A model generated the notes under the pieces. That model ran no database searches, was not told the origin of the DNA, and saw nothing but the letters and a program-made list of their open reading frames with translations. Shown here in pieces: positions 56,346 to 64,000 of a DNA stretch of 64,000 nt. Position numbers and translations under genes: made by a program. How positions within the stretch are numbered: position 1 is the stretch's first letter; each line of letters begins with the position of its first letter. Source of the DNA: Streptomyces sp. WM4235. Its GTDB lineage: Bacteria; Actinomycetota; Actinomycetes; Streptomycetales; Streptomycetaceae. The stretch covers positions 6,588-70,587 of the forward strand of contig NZ_LGDE01000227.1 in NCBI RefSeq assembly GCF_001279725.1, read 5' to 3'.

Positions 56346-57965
56346 CTACCGGGGCGGGGTGTCCGTACCCGACCCGCCGGCCAGGCCTCCCCGGCGCCCG
56401 GTCGCCGGCGCCGGCGCCGGCGCCACTGACGGTGGTGACGGGAGGCGGACGACGAGGCGGGCGCCGCCAGGACTCGGCTCCGCGTCCACGGAACCGCCGT
56501 GATGGGCCGCCAGGTCCCGGGCGATGGCCAGCCCCAACCCGGCCCCGCCCTGGTCGCGGCTGCGGGCGTCGTCGAGGCGGGTGAACCGTTCGAAGACCCG
56601 CTCCCGTTCCGCGGGCGGAATGCCCGGCCCGTCGTCCACGATCTCCAGCACGGCGACCGGTGCGCCATCCACGCCCGGCGCGGTGCGGAGCACCACGTCC
56701 ACCCGCTCCTCCGCGAAGCGCTGGGCGTTGTCGAGCAGGTTGGTGACGATCCGGATCAGCCACAGCTCGTTGCCGGTGACCCGGATCCCGGCGGTGAGGG
56801 CCGTGCCGACCGGGACCCGGTCGCCGGCGCGGGCCTCGACCACGTCCCGGACGAGCTCGGTGAGATCCAGGGGCACGGTCGGCACGGGCTGCGCGGCGTC
56901 GATCCGGGCGAGGAGCAGCAGATCGGCCGCGAGTTGCTGGAGTCGCTCGACGTCCTCCAGCGCGCCTCCGATCAGTTCGGGCCACAGGTCCGGGTCACGG
57001 ATCGCCATGGCCACCTCCAACTGGGTCCGCAGCACGGTGATGGGGCTGCGCAGCTCGTGCGACGCGTCGGCGATGAACCGCCGCTGTCGGATCCCGGACG
57101 CCTCCAGCCGGTCCAAGGTGGTGTTCATCGTCTGCGCCAGGCGGGCGACCTCGTCACGCGTGGGAGGCACGGGGACCCGGCGGTGCAGGTCCCGGTCGGA
57201 GATCTCCGCGACCTCGGCGCGGATCTCCTCGACGGGGCGCAGTGCCCGGCCGGTGACGCGCCAGGTGACGAGGGCGACGGTCGCGAGGAGGAGGGGCATG
57301 CCGATCGCGAGCGCGGCGGTGGTGGTGTCGTCGGCGGCGTCGGCGGCGCGCAGTGAGGCTCCCGCGTAGACGGTGACGATCCCGTCGGGGGTGTCGACGA
57401 CGACCTGCGCCACCCGCACGCGCTGTTCACCGCCGAACGGTCGGTCCTTCCAGGTGTGCAGGCGCAGCCCCGGGCGCTGGGGCGACGGGGTGACGGGGTC
57501 GGGTCCGGGAGCGACGGGGACGGGCCCGGCGCGGAAGGGGCCGGGTGCGGCGAGGGGTCGGGGGCTGGAGAACAGTACGGTGCCGTCCGCGGCGACCACT
57601 TGGAGGAACTCGACGCCGGGGGCGAGCGGTCGGACGCGTCCCAGGTTGCCGGTGGCGGCGAGTGCGGCCACCGACTCGGCCTGTTGCCGGGCGTCGTTCT
57701 CCGCGTTGCGCAGCAGGTTGTTCTCCAGCAGGCCGATCAGGGCGAACGAGGCCGCGGTCAGGGCGGCGGCGACCACCAGGCTCGCGGCGACGGTGGCCCG
57801 GGCCCGTACCGTGGTCGGCCACCAGCGCCGCGACACGACCCACCGCACCACCCACCGCACGGGGCGGCGCACCACCGGGAACCGTCGCGGCCTCGGGGGC
57901 CGGGGCGACCTCGGGAGGCGGCGCGGTCTCGGAAGTGCGCCGGGGCCGGGCTCCGGTTCAGCCAC
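56346..57965 (-). CDS. Sensor histidine kinase
   Basis: A 539-residue kinase. The Arg/Pro-rich N-terminus is followed by TM1 (about 58-80), an extracytoplasmic loop (about 81-215), TM2 (about 217-236) and a HAMP region. The phosphoacceptor is FIADASHELRSPITVLRTQLEVA with His303. HATPase boxes: NLLDNAQRF, DDGPGIP, RDQGGAGLGLAIARDLAAHHGG. The GTG start at 57965 overlaps the response-regulator stop by eight bases. Architecture matches kinases paired with PepSY-type membrane targets. Confidence 0.95.
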   Translation of the reverse strand: MAEPEPGPGALPRPRRLPRSPRPPRPRRFPVVRRPVRWVVRWVVSRRWWPTTVRARATVAASLVVAAALTAASFALIGLLENNLLRNAENDARQQAESVAALAATGNLGRVRPLAPGVEFLQVVAADGTVLFSSPRPLAAPGPFRAGPVPVAPGPDPVTPSPQRPGLRLHTWKDRPFGGEQRVRVAQVVVDTPDGIVTVYAGASLRAADAADDTTTAALAIGMPLLLATVALVTWRVTGRALRPVEEIRAEVAEISDRDLHRRVPVPPTRDEVARLAQTMNTTLDRLEASGIRQRRFIADASHELRSPITVLRTQLEVAMAIRDPDLWPELIGGALEDVERLQQLAADLLLLARIDAAQPVPTVPLDLTELVRDVVEARAGDRVPVGTALTAGIRVTGNELWLIRIVTNLLDNAQRFAEERVDVVLRTAPGVDGAPVAVLEIVDDGPGIPPAERERVFERFTRLDDARSRDQGGAGLGLAIARDLAAHHGGSVDAEPSPGGARLVVRLPSPPSVAPAPAPATGRRGGLAGGSGTDTPPR

Positions 57966-58635
57966 CGTCCACCGCCAGGCGGTAGCCCGCGCCCCGCACG
58001 GTCTCCAGGGCGGCCCGGCCGAACGGCGCGTCGATCTTGCGCCGGACCGCGCTGACGTGGACCTCCACGACGTTGGGGTCGCCCTCGAAGGCGCTGTCCC
58101 AGACCTGTTCCAGGATCTCCCGTTTGGGCACCACCTCGCCCGGGCGCCGGGCGAGGCACTCCAGGACCGCGAACTCCCGCGCCGTCAACCGGATCTCCGT
58201 ACCGGCTCGGGAGCACACGTGTCGCGCCGGATCGACGAGGAGGTCGCCGAATTCGAGGGCCTGGGGGGTGCGTCGGCCGCTACGTCGGCCCAGCGCGCGG
58301 AGTCGGGCGACGAGCACGAGGTAGGAGAACGGCTTGGAGAGGAAGTCGTCCGCGCCCGTGTCCAGCGCCTCCGCCTCGTCGTACTCGCCGTCCTTCGCGG
58401 TGAGCATCAGGATCCCGGCCTCGCTGCCGGCCGCCCGCAGGCGGGAGCAGACCCGGTAGCCGTTCAGGCCGGGCAGCATGATGTCGAGCACGATCAGGTC
58501 GTAGTCGTGCTCGGTGGCCATCCACAGGCCCTGCGGTCCGTCGAAGGCCACGTCGACGGAGAAGCCCTCGGACTGGAGCCCCCGTTGCAGGGCCACGGCC
58601 AGCCGTCGTTCGTCCTCCACCACCAGTACACGCAT
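57958..58635 (-). CDS. OmpR-family response regulator
   Basis: A 225-residue protein from ATG 58635. Receiver MRVLVVEDERRLAVALQRGL, phosphoacceptor Asp51 (LIVLDIMLPG), Lys in DDFLSKPFSYLVLVAR. The winged helix reads LTAREFAVLECLARRPGEVV ... VRGAGYRLAVDGG. Divergent from the PepSY-like gene at 58771. Three CTTCAGG heptamers between them are the likely binding site. Confidence 0.96.
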   Translation of the reverse strand: MRVLVVEDERRLAVALQRGLQSEGFSVDVAFDGPQGLWMATEHDYDLIVLDIMLPGLNGYRVCSRLRAAGSEAGILMLTAKDGEYDEAEALDTGADDFLSKPFSYLVLVARLRALGRRSGRRTPQALEFGDLLVDPARHVCSRAGTEIRLTAREFAVLECLARRPGEVVPKREILEQVWDSAFEGDPNVVEVHVSAVRRKIDAPFGRAALETVRGAGYRLAVDGG

Positions 58636-58679
58636 GCCGAACAGGGTCTCAGGCCCGGCCGTCGGCTTGCTGAAGGGGT

Positions 58680-58707
58680 CTTCAGGCGGCTTCAGGTGGG
58701 CTTCAGG
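58680..58707. promoter_or_regulatory. Three CTTCAGG direct repeats (response-regulator site)
   Basis: CTTCAGG at 58680, 58690 and 58701, spaced 10-11 bp, i.e. one per helical turn, in the gap between the response-regulator and PepSY-like genes. This is typical OmpR-family direct-repeat geometry. Confidence 0.75.
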
Positions 58708-58770
58708 TGAGGTCGCGCAAGCTCGGGACGCACCGGCCGCGGTGGCCGTTCGTCTTGAGGAGTCGCAGGC

Positions 58771-59448
58771 ATGTCCCAGTCCGTCCCACCCTCGCCCCAG
58801 CCCGACCCGACCGTCCGGCCCGACACCGCCGCCCAGGCGGCACCCACCGTATCGACCGACCGATCGCAGATCCCCGGGAACGCCGCGGAGACCGCTCCCC
58901 GGGACCGCAAGGTGCTCGCCCGGGTCGTACCGCGGAGCAGGGGAGCCCGCTGGGCCGTGCTCGGCACGGCCGTGGTGCTGGTCGGCGGCGCGGCGGCCGT
59001 CACGGGCGTCGCCGTGTCCGAACACCACCGGGACCACCGCCCCGTGGGCATCCTCGGGCCGTGGGCCCACGACGGGGACGGCGACGAGCACGCCTTCGCG
59101 GGTCCCGGAGAGCGGCGGGCCGGCGACCGGCAGACGGGCAGGGAACGCGGTGTCCCGCCCCTGCCCGGCGGGAACGAGGACTCCGGCGGGCGGGTGACCG
59201 CCCCGAGGGCGGCGCCGGCGCCGCTGCCCTCGTTGGCCGCGAAGGACGCGGTCGAGAAGGCGGCCGGCGCGGTGAGCGGCGGCTCGGTGGAGAGCCTGCG
59301 CGTCGTCGGCCAGCAGGGCGGCGGCAGCGCGTGGCTGGCCGTCGTCGTCGGCCCCGACGGCGTCCGGCACGCCGTCACCCTGTCCGGCGCGGACGGCACG
59401 ATCACCGGCAACACCGTCACGGGCGACACGGTCACCCCCGGCCGCTGA
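58771..59448 (+). CDS. Single-pass membrane protein with C-terminal PepSY-like domain
   Basis: A 225-residue protein from ATG 58771. A disordered Pro/Thr/Ala-rich cytoplasmic N-terminus (1-60) precedes one transmembrane helix (ARWAVLGTAVVLVGGAAAVTGVAV, about 58-81) and a His/Asp/Gly-rich extracytoplasmic linker (HHRDHRPVG). The C-terminal about 60 residues have a PepSY-like pattern (AKDAVEKAAGAVSGGSVESLRVVGQQGGGSAWLAVVVGPDGVRHAVTL). The pairing of a PepSY protein with an adjacent two-component system is widespread; it is probably the main target and perhaps a modulator. Confidence 0.85.
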   Translation: MSQSVPPSPQPDPTVRPDTAAQAAPTVSTDRSQIPGNAAETAPRDRKVLARVVPRSRGARWAVLGTAVVLVGGAAAVTGVAVSEHHRDHRPVGILGPWAHDGDGDEHAFAGPGERRAGDRQTGRERGVPPLPGGNEDSGGRVTAPRAAPAPLPSLAAKDAVEKAAGAVSGGSVESLRVVGQQGGGSAWLAVVVGPDGVRHAVTLSGADGTITGNTVTGDTVTPGR

Positions 59449-59648
59449 CCTCCCCTCGCCGGCGGACAGCGAGCCCTCGGACCCCTTCCGTCGACACCGG
59501 GGCCCGACCCGTACGACCCGGGGCACGCCCCGTACGTACCCGGGCCCGACCCCTACGTGCGCCGACGAGGTCCGCATGTTGCCGGATTCCGGCATGGACG
59601 CTTCATCGGTTCCCCTTCTATCGTGAGTTCCGTTCCGGAAGGGGACCG

Positions 59649-59975
59649 ATGAACGGAAATCCCGCCTACCACGTGATCGCTCTCGGCATCGCGACCCTGG
59701 TGTGCCTGCCGGTGGCACTGGCCGTCCTGCGCGGACGCCGGATGCCGTGGTTGCGCCGCCGCACCGTGGCCCCGCGGCCGTACGCGTGGGGTGTCCTGTG
59801 CTTCTACGCGGTGGCGCCCGTGAACGCGGTGCCACGGATCCTCGACGCCCCACAGGACCTCGTCCTGGCCTGCACGGCGGCGGGTGTCGTCTGTGTCATG
59901 GCGGGGGCCGCGTTCATGTTGCGCGCCGAGCGCATCGGCCTTCGCTCGCCGGGCTGCCCCGCCGCGCACGAGTGA
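59649..59975 (+). CDS. Small membrane protein, unknown function
   Basis: A 108-residue protein from ATG 59649 (GGAAGGGG upstream). Three hydrophobic segments at about residues 8-28, 47-60 and 72-92, joined by a basic loop (RGRRMPWLRRRTVAPRP). No known motif. A GCCGG-ATT-CCGGC inverted repeat at about 59581-59593 lies upstream. Possibly a small actinomycete-specific envelope protein. Confidence 0.65.
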   Translation: MNGNPAYHVIALGIATLVCLPVALAVLRGRRMPWLRRRTVAPRPYAWGVLCFYAVAPVNAVPRILDAPQDLVLACTAAGVVCVMAGAAFMLRAERIGLRSPGCPAAHE

Positions 59976-60054
59976 GCGGCCGGCGTGCACACCGTGCACA
60001 CCGTGACCCGGCGGCGCCGCGGCGGGTTCCGGTGAACTCGCCGCGCGTGTCGGG

Positions 60055-60993
60055 TCAGTGACCGAGCGCTTCGAGGTGACGGTGGAGCGCGGCATGGCCC
60101 TCAGGCGTGGGGTGGAGCCCGTCGGCGAGGAGTTCGGGGCTGTCCCGCAGCGGCTCCCACATGTCGAGGAAGTCGACGTGGTTGTCCTCGGCCCAGGCCC
60201 GCAGGGAATCGCGCAGGCCCAGGGCTCGTTCTCGGGTGAAGCACAGACCCTCGTGGTCGCGGGTGCGTTCCTCGTCGATCCACGCCGGTCCCGCGACGAC
60301 GAGACGCGCGTTGCGATCGAGGGCGGCGGCGGCCAGTGCGCCGAGGCCGTCCGTGAGGTGTGGTGCGGCGTCGTGTCCGGTCCGTGAGGGGGCGAGCGGC
60401 CGGGCCGAGTCGTTGATCCCGGCGGCGACGAGGAGGGTGTCGGGCAGGCGTGCGTCCAGGAGCCCGGGGGTCTGCTCGGCAACGTCGGTCAGGGTGCTGC
60501 CGGGAACGGCCAGGTTGAAGACCCGGTGGTCGGTCTCGTTCCGTGCGATGTGGGTGGCCGCCAGGCGGGCCGCCCACCCTCCCCGAGGGTCACAGCGACC
60601 GTAGGCGATGCTGTCGCCCACGATCACGATGCGGGCCGCGGCACGCAACGGCTTCGCGTCCAGGTAGGCCCAGACGGTCTCCCCGGAGGAGAGCCGGACG
60701 CGTCGGCGGGTGTAGTCGTCGACCTCGTAGGCGTCGGCCGCGGCCAGTTCCCGATCGGTGAGGCGCAGCACGGCGCCCTCGACCGAGGCGCCGAACCTGC
60801 GCTCCAGGGTGAGGTGTACGTCCAGGCCGCTCGCGGCGATCACGGCCTGGTCGGTGATCGGCAGGGGTCGGGTCGTGTGCCCGGCCAGGGACGCCGGGGC
60901 GGTGGGCACGGCTCGGCCGAAGAGAGCGGTCTGGACCCGCTCGTCCATCAGCGTGCCGAAGGAGAACAGGGTGTGGGCGCGTGTGCCGGTCAC
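60055..60993 (-). CDS. Gamma-glutamylcyclotransferase-like / SGNH hydrolase fusion
   Basis: A 312-residue two-domain protein. Residues 1-115 are GGCT/AIG2-like (LFSFGTLMDERVQTALFG, GAVLRLTDRELAAADAYEVDDYTRRRVRL, VWAYL), a fold that cyclises gamma-glutamyl peptides. Residues 118-312 are an SGNH/GDSL hydrolase: block I IVIVGDSIAYG, block III AAGINDSARP, block V DGLHPTPEGH with the Asp-His dyad. A fused GGCT-SGNH suggests a two-step action on a glutamyl-linked ester substrate. The GTG start at 60993 is probable. Confidence 0.85.
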   Translation of the reverse strand: MTGTRAHTLFSFGTLMDERVQTALFGRAVPTAPASLAGHTTRPLPITDQAVIAASGLDVHLTLERRFGASVEGAVLRLTDRELAAADAYEVDDYTRRRVRLSSGETVWAYLDAKPLRAAARIVIVGDSIAYGRCDPRGGWAARLAATHIARNETDHRVFNLAVPGSTLTDVAEQTPGLLDARLPDTLLVAAGINDSARPLAPSRTGHDAAPHLTDGLGALAAAALDRNARLVVAGPAWIDEERTRDHEGLCFTRERALGLRDSLRAWAEDNHVDFLDMWEPLRDSPELLADGLHPTPEGHAALHRHLEALGH

Positions 60994-61120
60994 TGTGAGA
61001 TGGGTGCCTTCTCGTCAGGGATGGGGGCAACTCACCCTAATGGCCGCCCCGGAACGCGACGGACGGGCGGGCGCCACTCATCGCCCGGAGGCCGATGAGG
61101 CGTACGACGGACCACGACCT

Positions 61121-61170
61121 TCGGCCAACGGCGAACCGGCAATCGCCAACCGCCAACGGCCAACCGCGCG
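61121..61170. repeat. Degenerate GGCCAAC/CGCCAAC repeat tract
   Basis: Six to seven near-tandem units of GGCCAACGGCGAAC-like DNA between the SGNH-fusion and M20 genes, close to the M20 stop. The same style as tracts at 1734-1775 and 3819-3864. Confidence 0.5.
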
Positions 61171-61189
61171 ATACGGCCATCGGCGCGGA

Positions 61190-62326
61190 TCACGTGGCGC
61201 CGGCCGCCGAATCCCGGCCGTTGTCCAGTGGGTCGCGAATCGCGTGCACCAGTCCGGCCACGAGGTTCGCGCGTTCGGCCATGGCGCCGATCACCAGGTA
61301 CTCGTGGTCCGCGTGGGCGCCACCGCCGACCGCTCCGAGGCCGTCGAGCGTGGGCACCCCCAGCGCGGCGGTGAAGTTGCCGTCGCTTCCTCCGCCCACC
61401 GACCTGCCTTCGATACCGGGAAGCAACCGCTGGGCCACCGCGAAGAGTTCGGCTGACGCCGACACGGGCATCGGGGGTCGGCCGACCGCTCCCTCGACCC
61501 TGATCTCCGCCTCGTCCAGGTGCGGGGCGAGCGCCGCGAACGCGGACTCGACGCGCTCCTTCTCGGCGGTCGACTCGACCCGGACGTCGACGATGACGGT
61601 CGCCTCGGCGGGGACCACGTTGTCCAGGGTGCCCGCCGCCGCGACCGTCGGGGTGACCGTGGTTCCGATGTCGGGCCGGCCCAACTCCGCGATGCGCAAC
61701 ACCTGGTGTGAGGCTTCGATGAGGGCGTTCACCCCGGCCGCGGGTTCGAGGCCCGCGTGGGAGGCCCGGCCCGTGATGGAGACCCGGAAGGTTCCGCAGC
61801 CCTTGCGGCCGGTCTTCAGCCCTCCGCCGTCGGCCGCGCCCTCGAAGACGAGGACGGCGCCGCACGCGAGGGCCCGTTCCTCGATGAGCGTTCGCGAGGA
61901 GCCGGAGCCGACCTCCTCGTCGGCGGTCACGAGGATCTCGACGCCCGACCGGTCGTCGAGCGTCGCGAGGCCGTGAACGGCCTGCACCAGTCCACCCAGC
62001 ATGTCGAAGACCCCGGGGCCGGTCGCGTGCCCGTCCTCGACCGTGAACGGGCGGCGGTCGAGCGTGCCGAGGGGAAACACGGTGTCGTGGTGGCCGAGGA
62101 TCAGCACGCGGGGTTCGCCGCCGCCCGACCAGTGGACGTGCGGTCCGGCCTCGCTCTCCACGAGGACGGCCCGCCCGCCGAGACGACTCTCGACGAGTGC
62201 GGCGACGGCGCGGGCCGATGCCGTCAGGGCGTCGACGTCGCGTGACGGGGACTCGACCTCGACGAGCTTCCTGAGGTCCTCGATCATCGCGTCGACACTC
62301 ACGCCCGCGCTCTGGTGCATCGTCAT
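61190..62326 (-). CDS. M20-family metallopeptidase (carboxypeptidase G2-like)
   Basis: A 378-residue cytoplasmic enzyme from ATG 62326 (a second ATG follows two codons later). Dizinc ligands are visible: GHHDTVFPLGT (His, Asp), GPGVFDMLGG (Asp), TADEEVGS (Glu-Glu) and GAHADHEYL (C-terminal His). The central dimerisation domain carries GRASHAGLEPAAGVNALIEAS. Family members remove C-terminal Glu or deacylate amino acids. Possibly co-transcribed with nothing; RidA follows upstream on the same strand with 105 bp between. Confidence 0.93.
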   Translation of the reverse strand: MTMHQSAGVSVDAMIEDLRKLVEVESPSRDVDALTASARAVAALVESRLGGRAVLVESEAGPHVHWSGGGEPRVLILGHHDTVFPLGTLDRRPFTVEDGHATGPGVFDMLGGLVQAVHGLATLDDRSGVEILVTADEEVGSGSSRTLIEERALACGAVLVFEGAADGGGLKTGRKGCGTFRVSITGRASHAGLEPAAGVNALIEASHQVLRIAELGRPDIGTTVTPTVAAAGTLDNVVPAEATVIVDVRVESTAEKERVESAFAALAPHLDEAEIRVEGAVGRPPMPVSASAELFAVAQRLLPGIEGRSVGGGSDGNFTAALGVPTLDGLGAVGGGAHADHEYLVIGAMAERANLVAGLVHAIRDPLDNGRDSAAGAT

Positions 62327-62431
62327 GTGGGCAAGATTAGCCGGCCCGCCGAGGCGGGCACCCACGCCCCAGCGACCGACCCGGATGCCCGCGTCGCCCG
62401 ACCGGTCGACGTCCGCTCGGCCGACGCCACC

Positions 62432-62839
62432 TCAGTCGAGGACGGCGATGGCCTCCACCTCGACGAGGTGGTCGGGTACGTCCAGCGCCGCGACCCCCAC
62501 GAGCGTGCCCGGTGCCGCCGGGGTGACGCCCAGTTTCGCCGCCGCCCGGGCCACGCCCTCCAGGAACGCGGGCATCTTGTCGGGCGTCCAGTCGACGACG
62601 TGGACGTTCAGCTTCGCCACGTCGTCGAAGGTGCCGCCGACCTCGGCCAAGGCGATGGCGACGTTGAGGTAGCACTGCTCGACCTGGGCGGCGAGGTCCC
62701 CTTCTCCGATCGTGACGCCGTCGGCGTCCCAGGAGACCTGCCCGGCGATGAAGACCAGCCTCGAACCGGTCGCGATCGAGACCTGCCGGTAGGCGTCGAT
62801 CCTCGGAAGTCCTTCGGGGTTCACCAGGGTGATGGCCAT
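62432..62839 (-). CDS. RidA-family protein (enamine/imine deaminase type)
   Basis: A 135-residue protein from ATG 62839. Signature features: YRQVSIATGSRLVFIAGQVSWDADG, QVEQCYLNVAIALAEVGGTFDDVAKLNVHVVDW and TLVGVAALDVPDHLVEVEAIAVL. The Arg105 equivalent that binds the enamine carboxylate in canonical RidA appears absent (VAALD in the VALPxxxxVE region), placing it in a divergent Rid subgroup. Divergent from the HxlR regulator, which probably controls it. Confidence 0.9.
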   Translation of the reverse strand: MAITLVNPEGLPRIDAYRQVSIATGSRLVFIAGQVSWDADGVTIGEGDLAAQVEQCYLNVAIALAEVGGTFDDVAKLNVHVVDWTPDKMPAFLEGVARAAAKLGVTPAAPGTLVGVAALDVPDHLVEVEAIAVLD

Positions 62840-62945
62840 GTCGCCCGCCTCCTCTGTCGCACGGGTCACGGACCCCGCACAAGCGCTCTCTTGTGGTTAC
62901 TCGGGAACCGTAGGAGAGTGTGCGCTGACATGGAAGAACGCACTT

Positions 62946-62958
62946 CTCAGTGACTGAG
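62946..62958. promoter_or_regulatory. HxlR operator CTCAGT-G-ACTGAG
   Basis: A perfect 13-bp palindrome, eight bases before the HxlR ATG, in the gap with the divergent RidA gene. It overlaps the HxlR ribosome-site region, suggesting tight autorepression. Confidence 0.65.
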
Positions 62959-62965
62959 GAACCTC

Positions 62966-63346
62966 ATGGTGACCCAGCAGTTCAGCGGCTCGCCCGACGA
63001 GGCGGACCTGACGCGCGCCGACTCTCTCGCGCGCGAGATCTTCTCGGACATCGCCAACAAGTGGGCCTTGTTGATCATCGACGTGTTGGCGGAACGGACC
63101 CTGCGCTTCAGTGAGCTGCGGGGCGAGATCCAGGGAATCAGCCACAAGATGCTCACCCAGAACCTGCGCATGATGGAGCGCTACGGCCTCGTCGACCGGT
63201 GCGTGCACCCCACCGTGCCGCCCCGGGTCGAGTACACCCTCACCGAGCCGGGCCGCGCCCTGCGGCAGACGGTCCACGGCATGTGCGACTGGACCCACCA
63301 GTACCTCGGTCACATCGAGGCGTCCAGAGACCGCTTCGACGCCTGA
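62966..63346 (+). CDS. HxlR-family winged-helix regulator
   Basis: A 126-residue protein from ATG 62966. HxlR core: LAREIFSDIANKWALLIIDVLAERTLRFSELRGEIQGISHKMLTQNLRMMERYGLVDRCVHPTVPPRVEYTLTEPGRAL, with the wing VPPRVEY. There is no Cys in the usual redox position. Divergent from RidA. Likely represses RidA and itself at the 62946-62958 palindrome. Confidence 0.95.
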   Translation: MVTQQFSGSPDEADLTRADSLAREIFSDIANKWALLIIDVLAERTLRFSELRGEIQGISHKMLTQNLRMMERYGLVDRCVHPTVPPRVEYTLTEPGRALRQTVHGMCDWTHQYLGHIEASRDRFDA

Positions 63347-63367
63347 CGGTCGTGGCCGCCCCGTCGT

Positions 63368-63391
63368 GCCCCCCTCTCCCACGAGGGGGGC
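63368..63391. terminator. Bidirectional hairpin terminator
   Basis: Perfect 9-bp stem GCCCCCCTC (63368-63376) / GAGGGGGGC (63383-63391) with a 6-nt loop between convergent genes. Confidence 0.8.
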
Positions 63392-63395
63392 GGCC

Positions 63396-63992
63396 TCATG
63401 AGAGGGCGGCGAAGGCCGCGACGGAGCAGACCAGGCTGCTTCCGATCAAGACGATCAGCGCGATCGTGGCCAGGACGCCGCCCGGCGCGTCCGGGCGCGG
63501 GCCGAGGCGGATCGGTACCCGGTCGCCCGGATCGCGGGTCACCTCCACGGACTCGCCCACGTCCGGGGCCCCGGCCCCCATCAGTTGCAGGCGCCGCACC
63601 CCGCCGTCGTCCGGGAGCCGTACATCGATGGACGTGACCGCGTCGTCGACGCCGCCGAACGGGTCGGAGGTACGTATCCACCCGGTCACCACGGCCCGCG
63701 TGGTCACGCCCCGGTCGTGCATCGTCTGTTCCTCGCGCATGTCGGTCCGGATCCAGGTCAGGGCTAGCCACGCCACGTTCATGACCAGCAGGGCCGCCAC
63801 CGCGATCATGGCGCCGCGCCTGGCCAACCAGGCCACACCCGCCCACTGGGCGACCATCGCGCAGACGAGGATCAGGACCGCGGACCAGCCGCCGCTTCCC
63901 GCCCACACGGCCCACGCGGACCCGTAGGCCGCCGCGGCCGCGACCGCCGCCGAAAGGACCCGACCGCCCACCCACAGCGCTTTCCCCACCAT
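63396..63992 (-). CDS. DUF3592-like membrane protein, start near window edge
   Basis: A 198-residue protein from ATG 63992, eight bases from the window end, so the true start may lie outside. Four helices at about residues 10-30, 38-55, 61-80 and 168-192, with an extracytoplasmic beta domain between the third and fourth (DRGVTTRAVVTGWIRTSDPF ... SVEVTRDPGDRVPIRLG). That ordering is typical of DUF3592-type proteins. Function unknown. Confidence 0.75.
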   Translation of the reverse strand: MVGKALWVGGRVLSAAVAAAAAYGSAWAVWAGSGGWSAVLILVCAMVAQWAGVAWLARRGAMIAVAALLVMNVAWLALTWIRTDMREEQTMHDRGVTTRAVVTGWIRTSDPFGGVDDAVTSIDVRLPDDGGVRRLQLMGAGAPDVGESVEVTRDPGDRVPIRLGPRPDAPGGVLATIALIVLIGSSLVCSVAAFAALS

Positions 63993-64000
63993 CCGTGCCC

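Overview
The window is very GC-rich with strong G/C preference at third codon positions. It carries many families typical of Streptomyces: WYL regulators, paired OmpR-type two-component systems, an SCO4225-type membrane protein, a ricin-tailed Ser/Thr kinase, a secreted ribosome-inactivating protein and an NF041680-type transposase. It is most likely an accessory chromosomal segment of a Streptomyces or close relative. No rRNA, tRNA, CRISPR array or replication origin was recognised. All calls are from reading the sequence; no database search was possible.

Layout. 1-9180: small regulators, membrane proteins and enzymes. They include a four-EF-hand protein, a MarR/SnoaL divergent pair with twin palindromic operators, an epoxide-hydrolase homologue lacking its catalytic Asp and His beside a WYL regulator, and a two-component system next to a secreted GH114-like protein that has a CTCATGA direct repeat upstream. 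9380-15250: an atypical island of visibly lower GC. Two copies of the same insertion sequence in direct orientation flank it, the left one a remnant and the right one frameshifted, and a 5-bp CCCTC repeat lies at the outer edges. Inside is a leftward operon: a PatG-like S8 protease, a CxxC microprotein, a stand-alone PatG C-terminal-type protein, a 12-cysteine peptide with a PGFTA-like N-terminus, a mini HExxH ORF and an unknown protein. This looks like a split cyanobactin-type (PatG) processing system and is the strongest novelty candidate.

15357-33608: a methyltransferase; a GDT1/TMEM165 Mn/Ca exporter behind a recognisable yybP-ykoY riboswitch; CorA; a 1623-aa HEAT-repeat protein; and a block that looks like stress and envelope functions (paralogous pair, PRC-barrel, SpoIIE phosphatase, CDF transporter, DJ-1/PfpI, DUF3618 with LEA-like 11-mers, holin-like, BrkB, YjbQ). 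33636-45218: a Ser/Thr kinase with ricin domain, an iron-box-preceded but frameshifted PAF-acetylhydrolase-type lipase, an intact epoxide hydrolase, an AGPS-like FAD oxidase with divergent TetR, a TmrB-like tunicamycin-resistance protein and a secreted ribosome-inactivating protein.

45664-50750: five translationally coupled genes (BacA-like, DUF6421, EamA exporter, ATP-grasp ligase, class IV aminotransferase). They resemble a bacilysin-like modified-dipeptide pathway and are the second novelty candidate. 50747-63992: a GNAT, a winged-helix protein, a WYL regulator lacking its HTH, an amidase/TetR pair with twin operators, a nucleotidyltransferase with an apparent internal deletion, a second two-component system with a CTTCAGG direct-repeat target before a PepSY-like protein, a GGCT-SGNH fusion, an M20 peptidase, a RidA/HxlR divergent pair and a membrane protein at the right edge.
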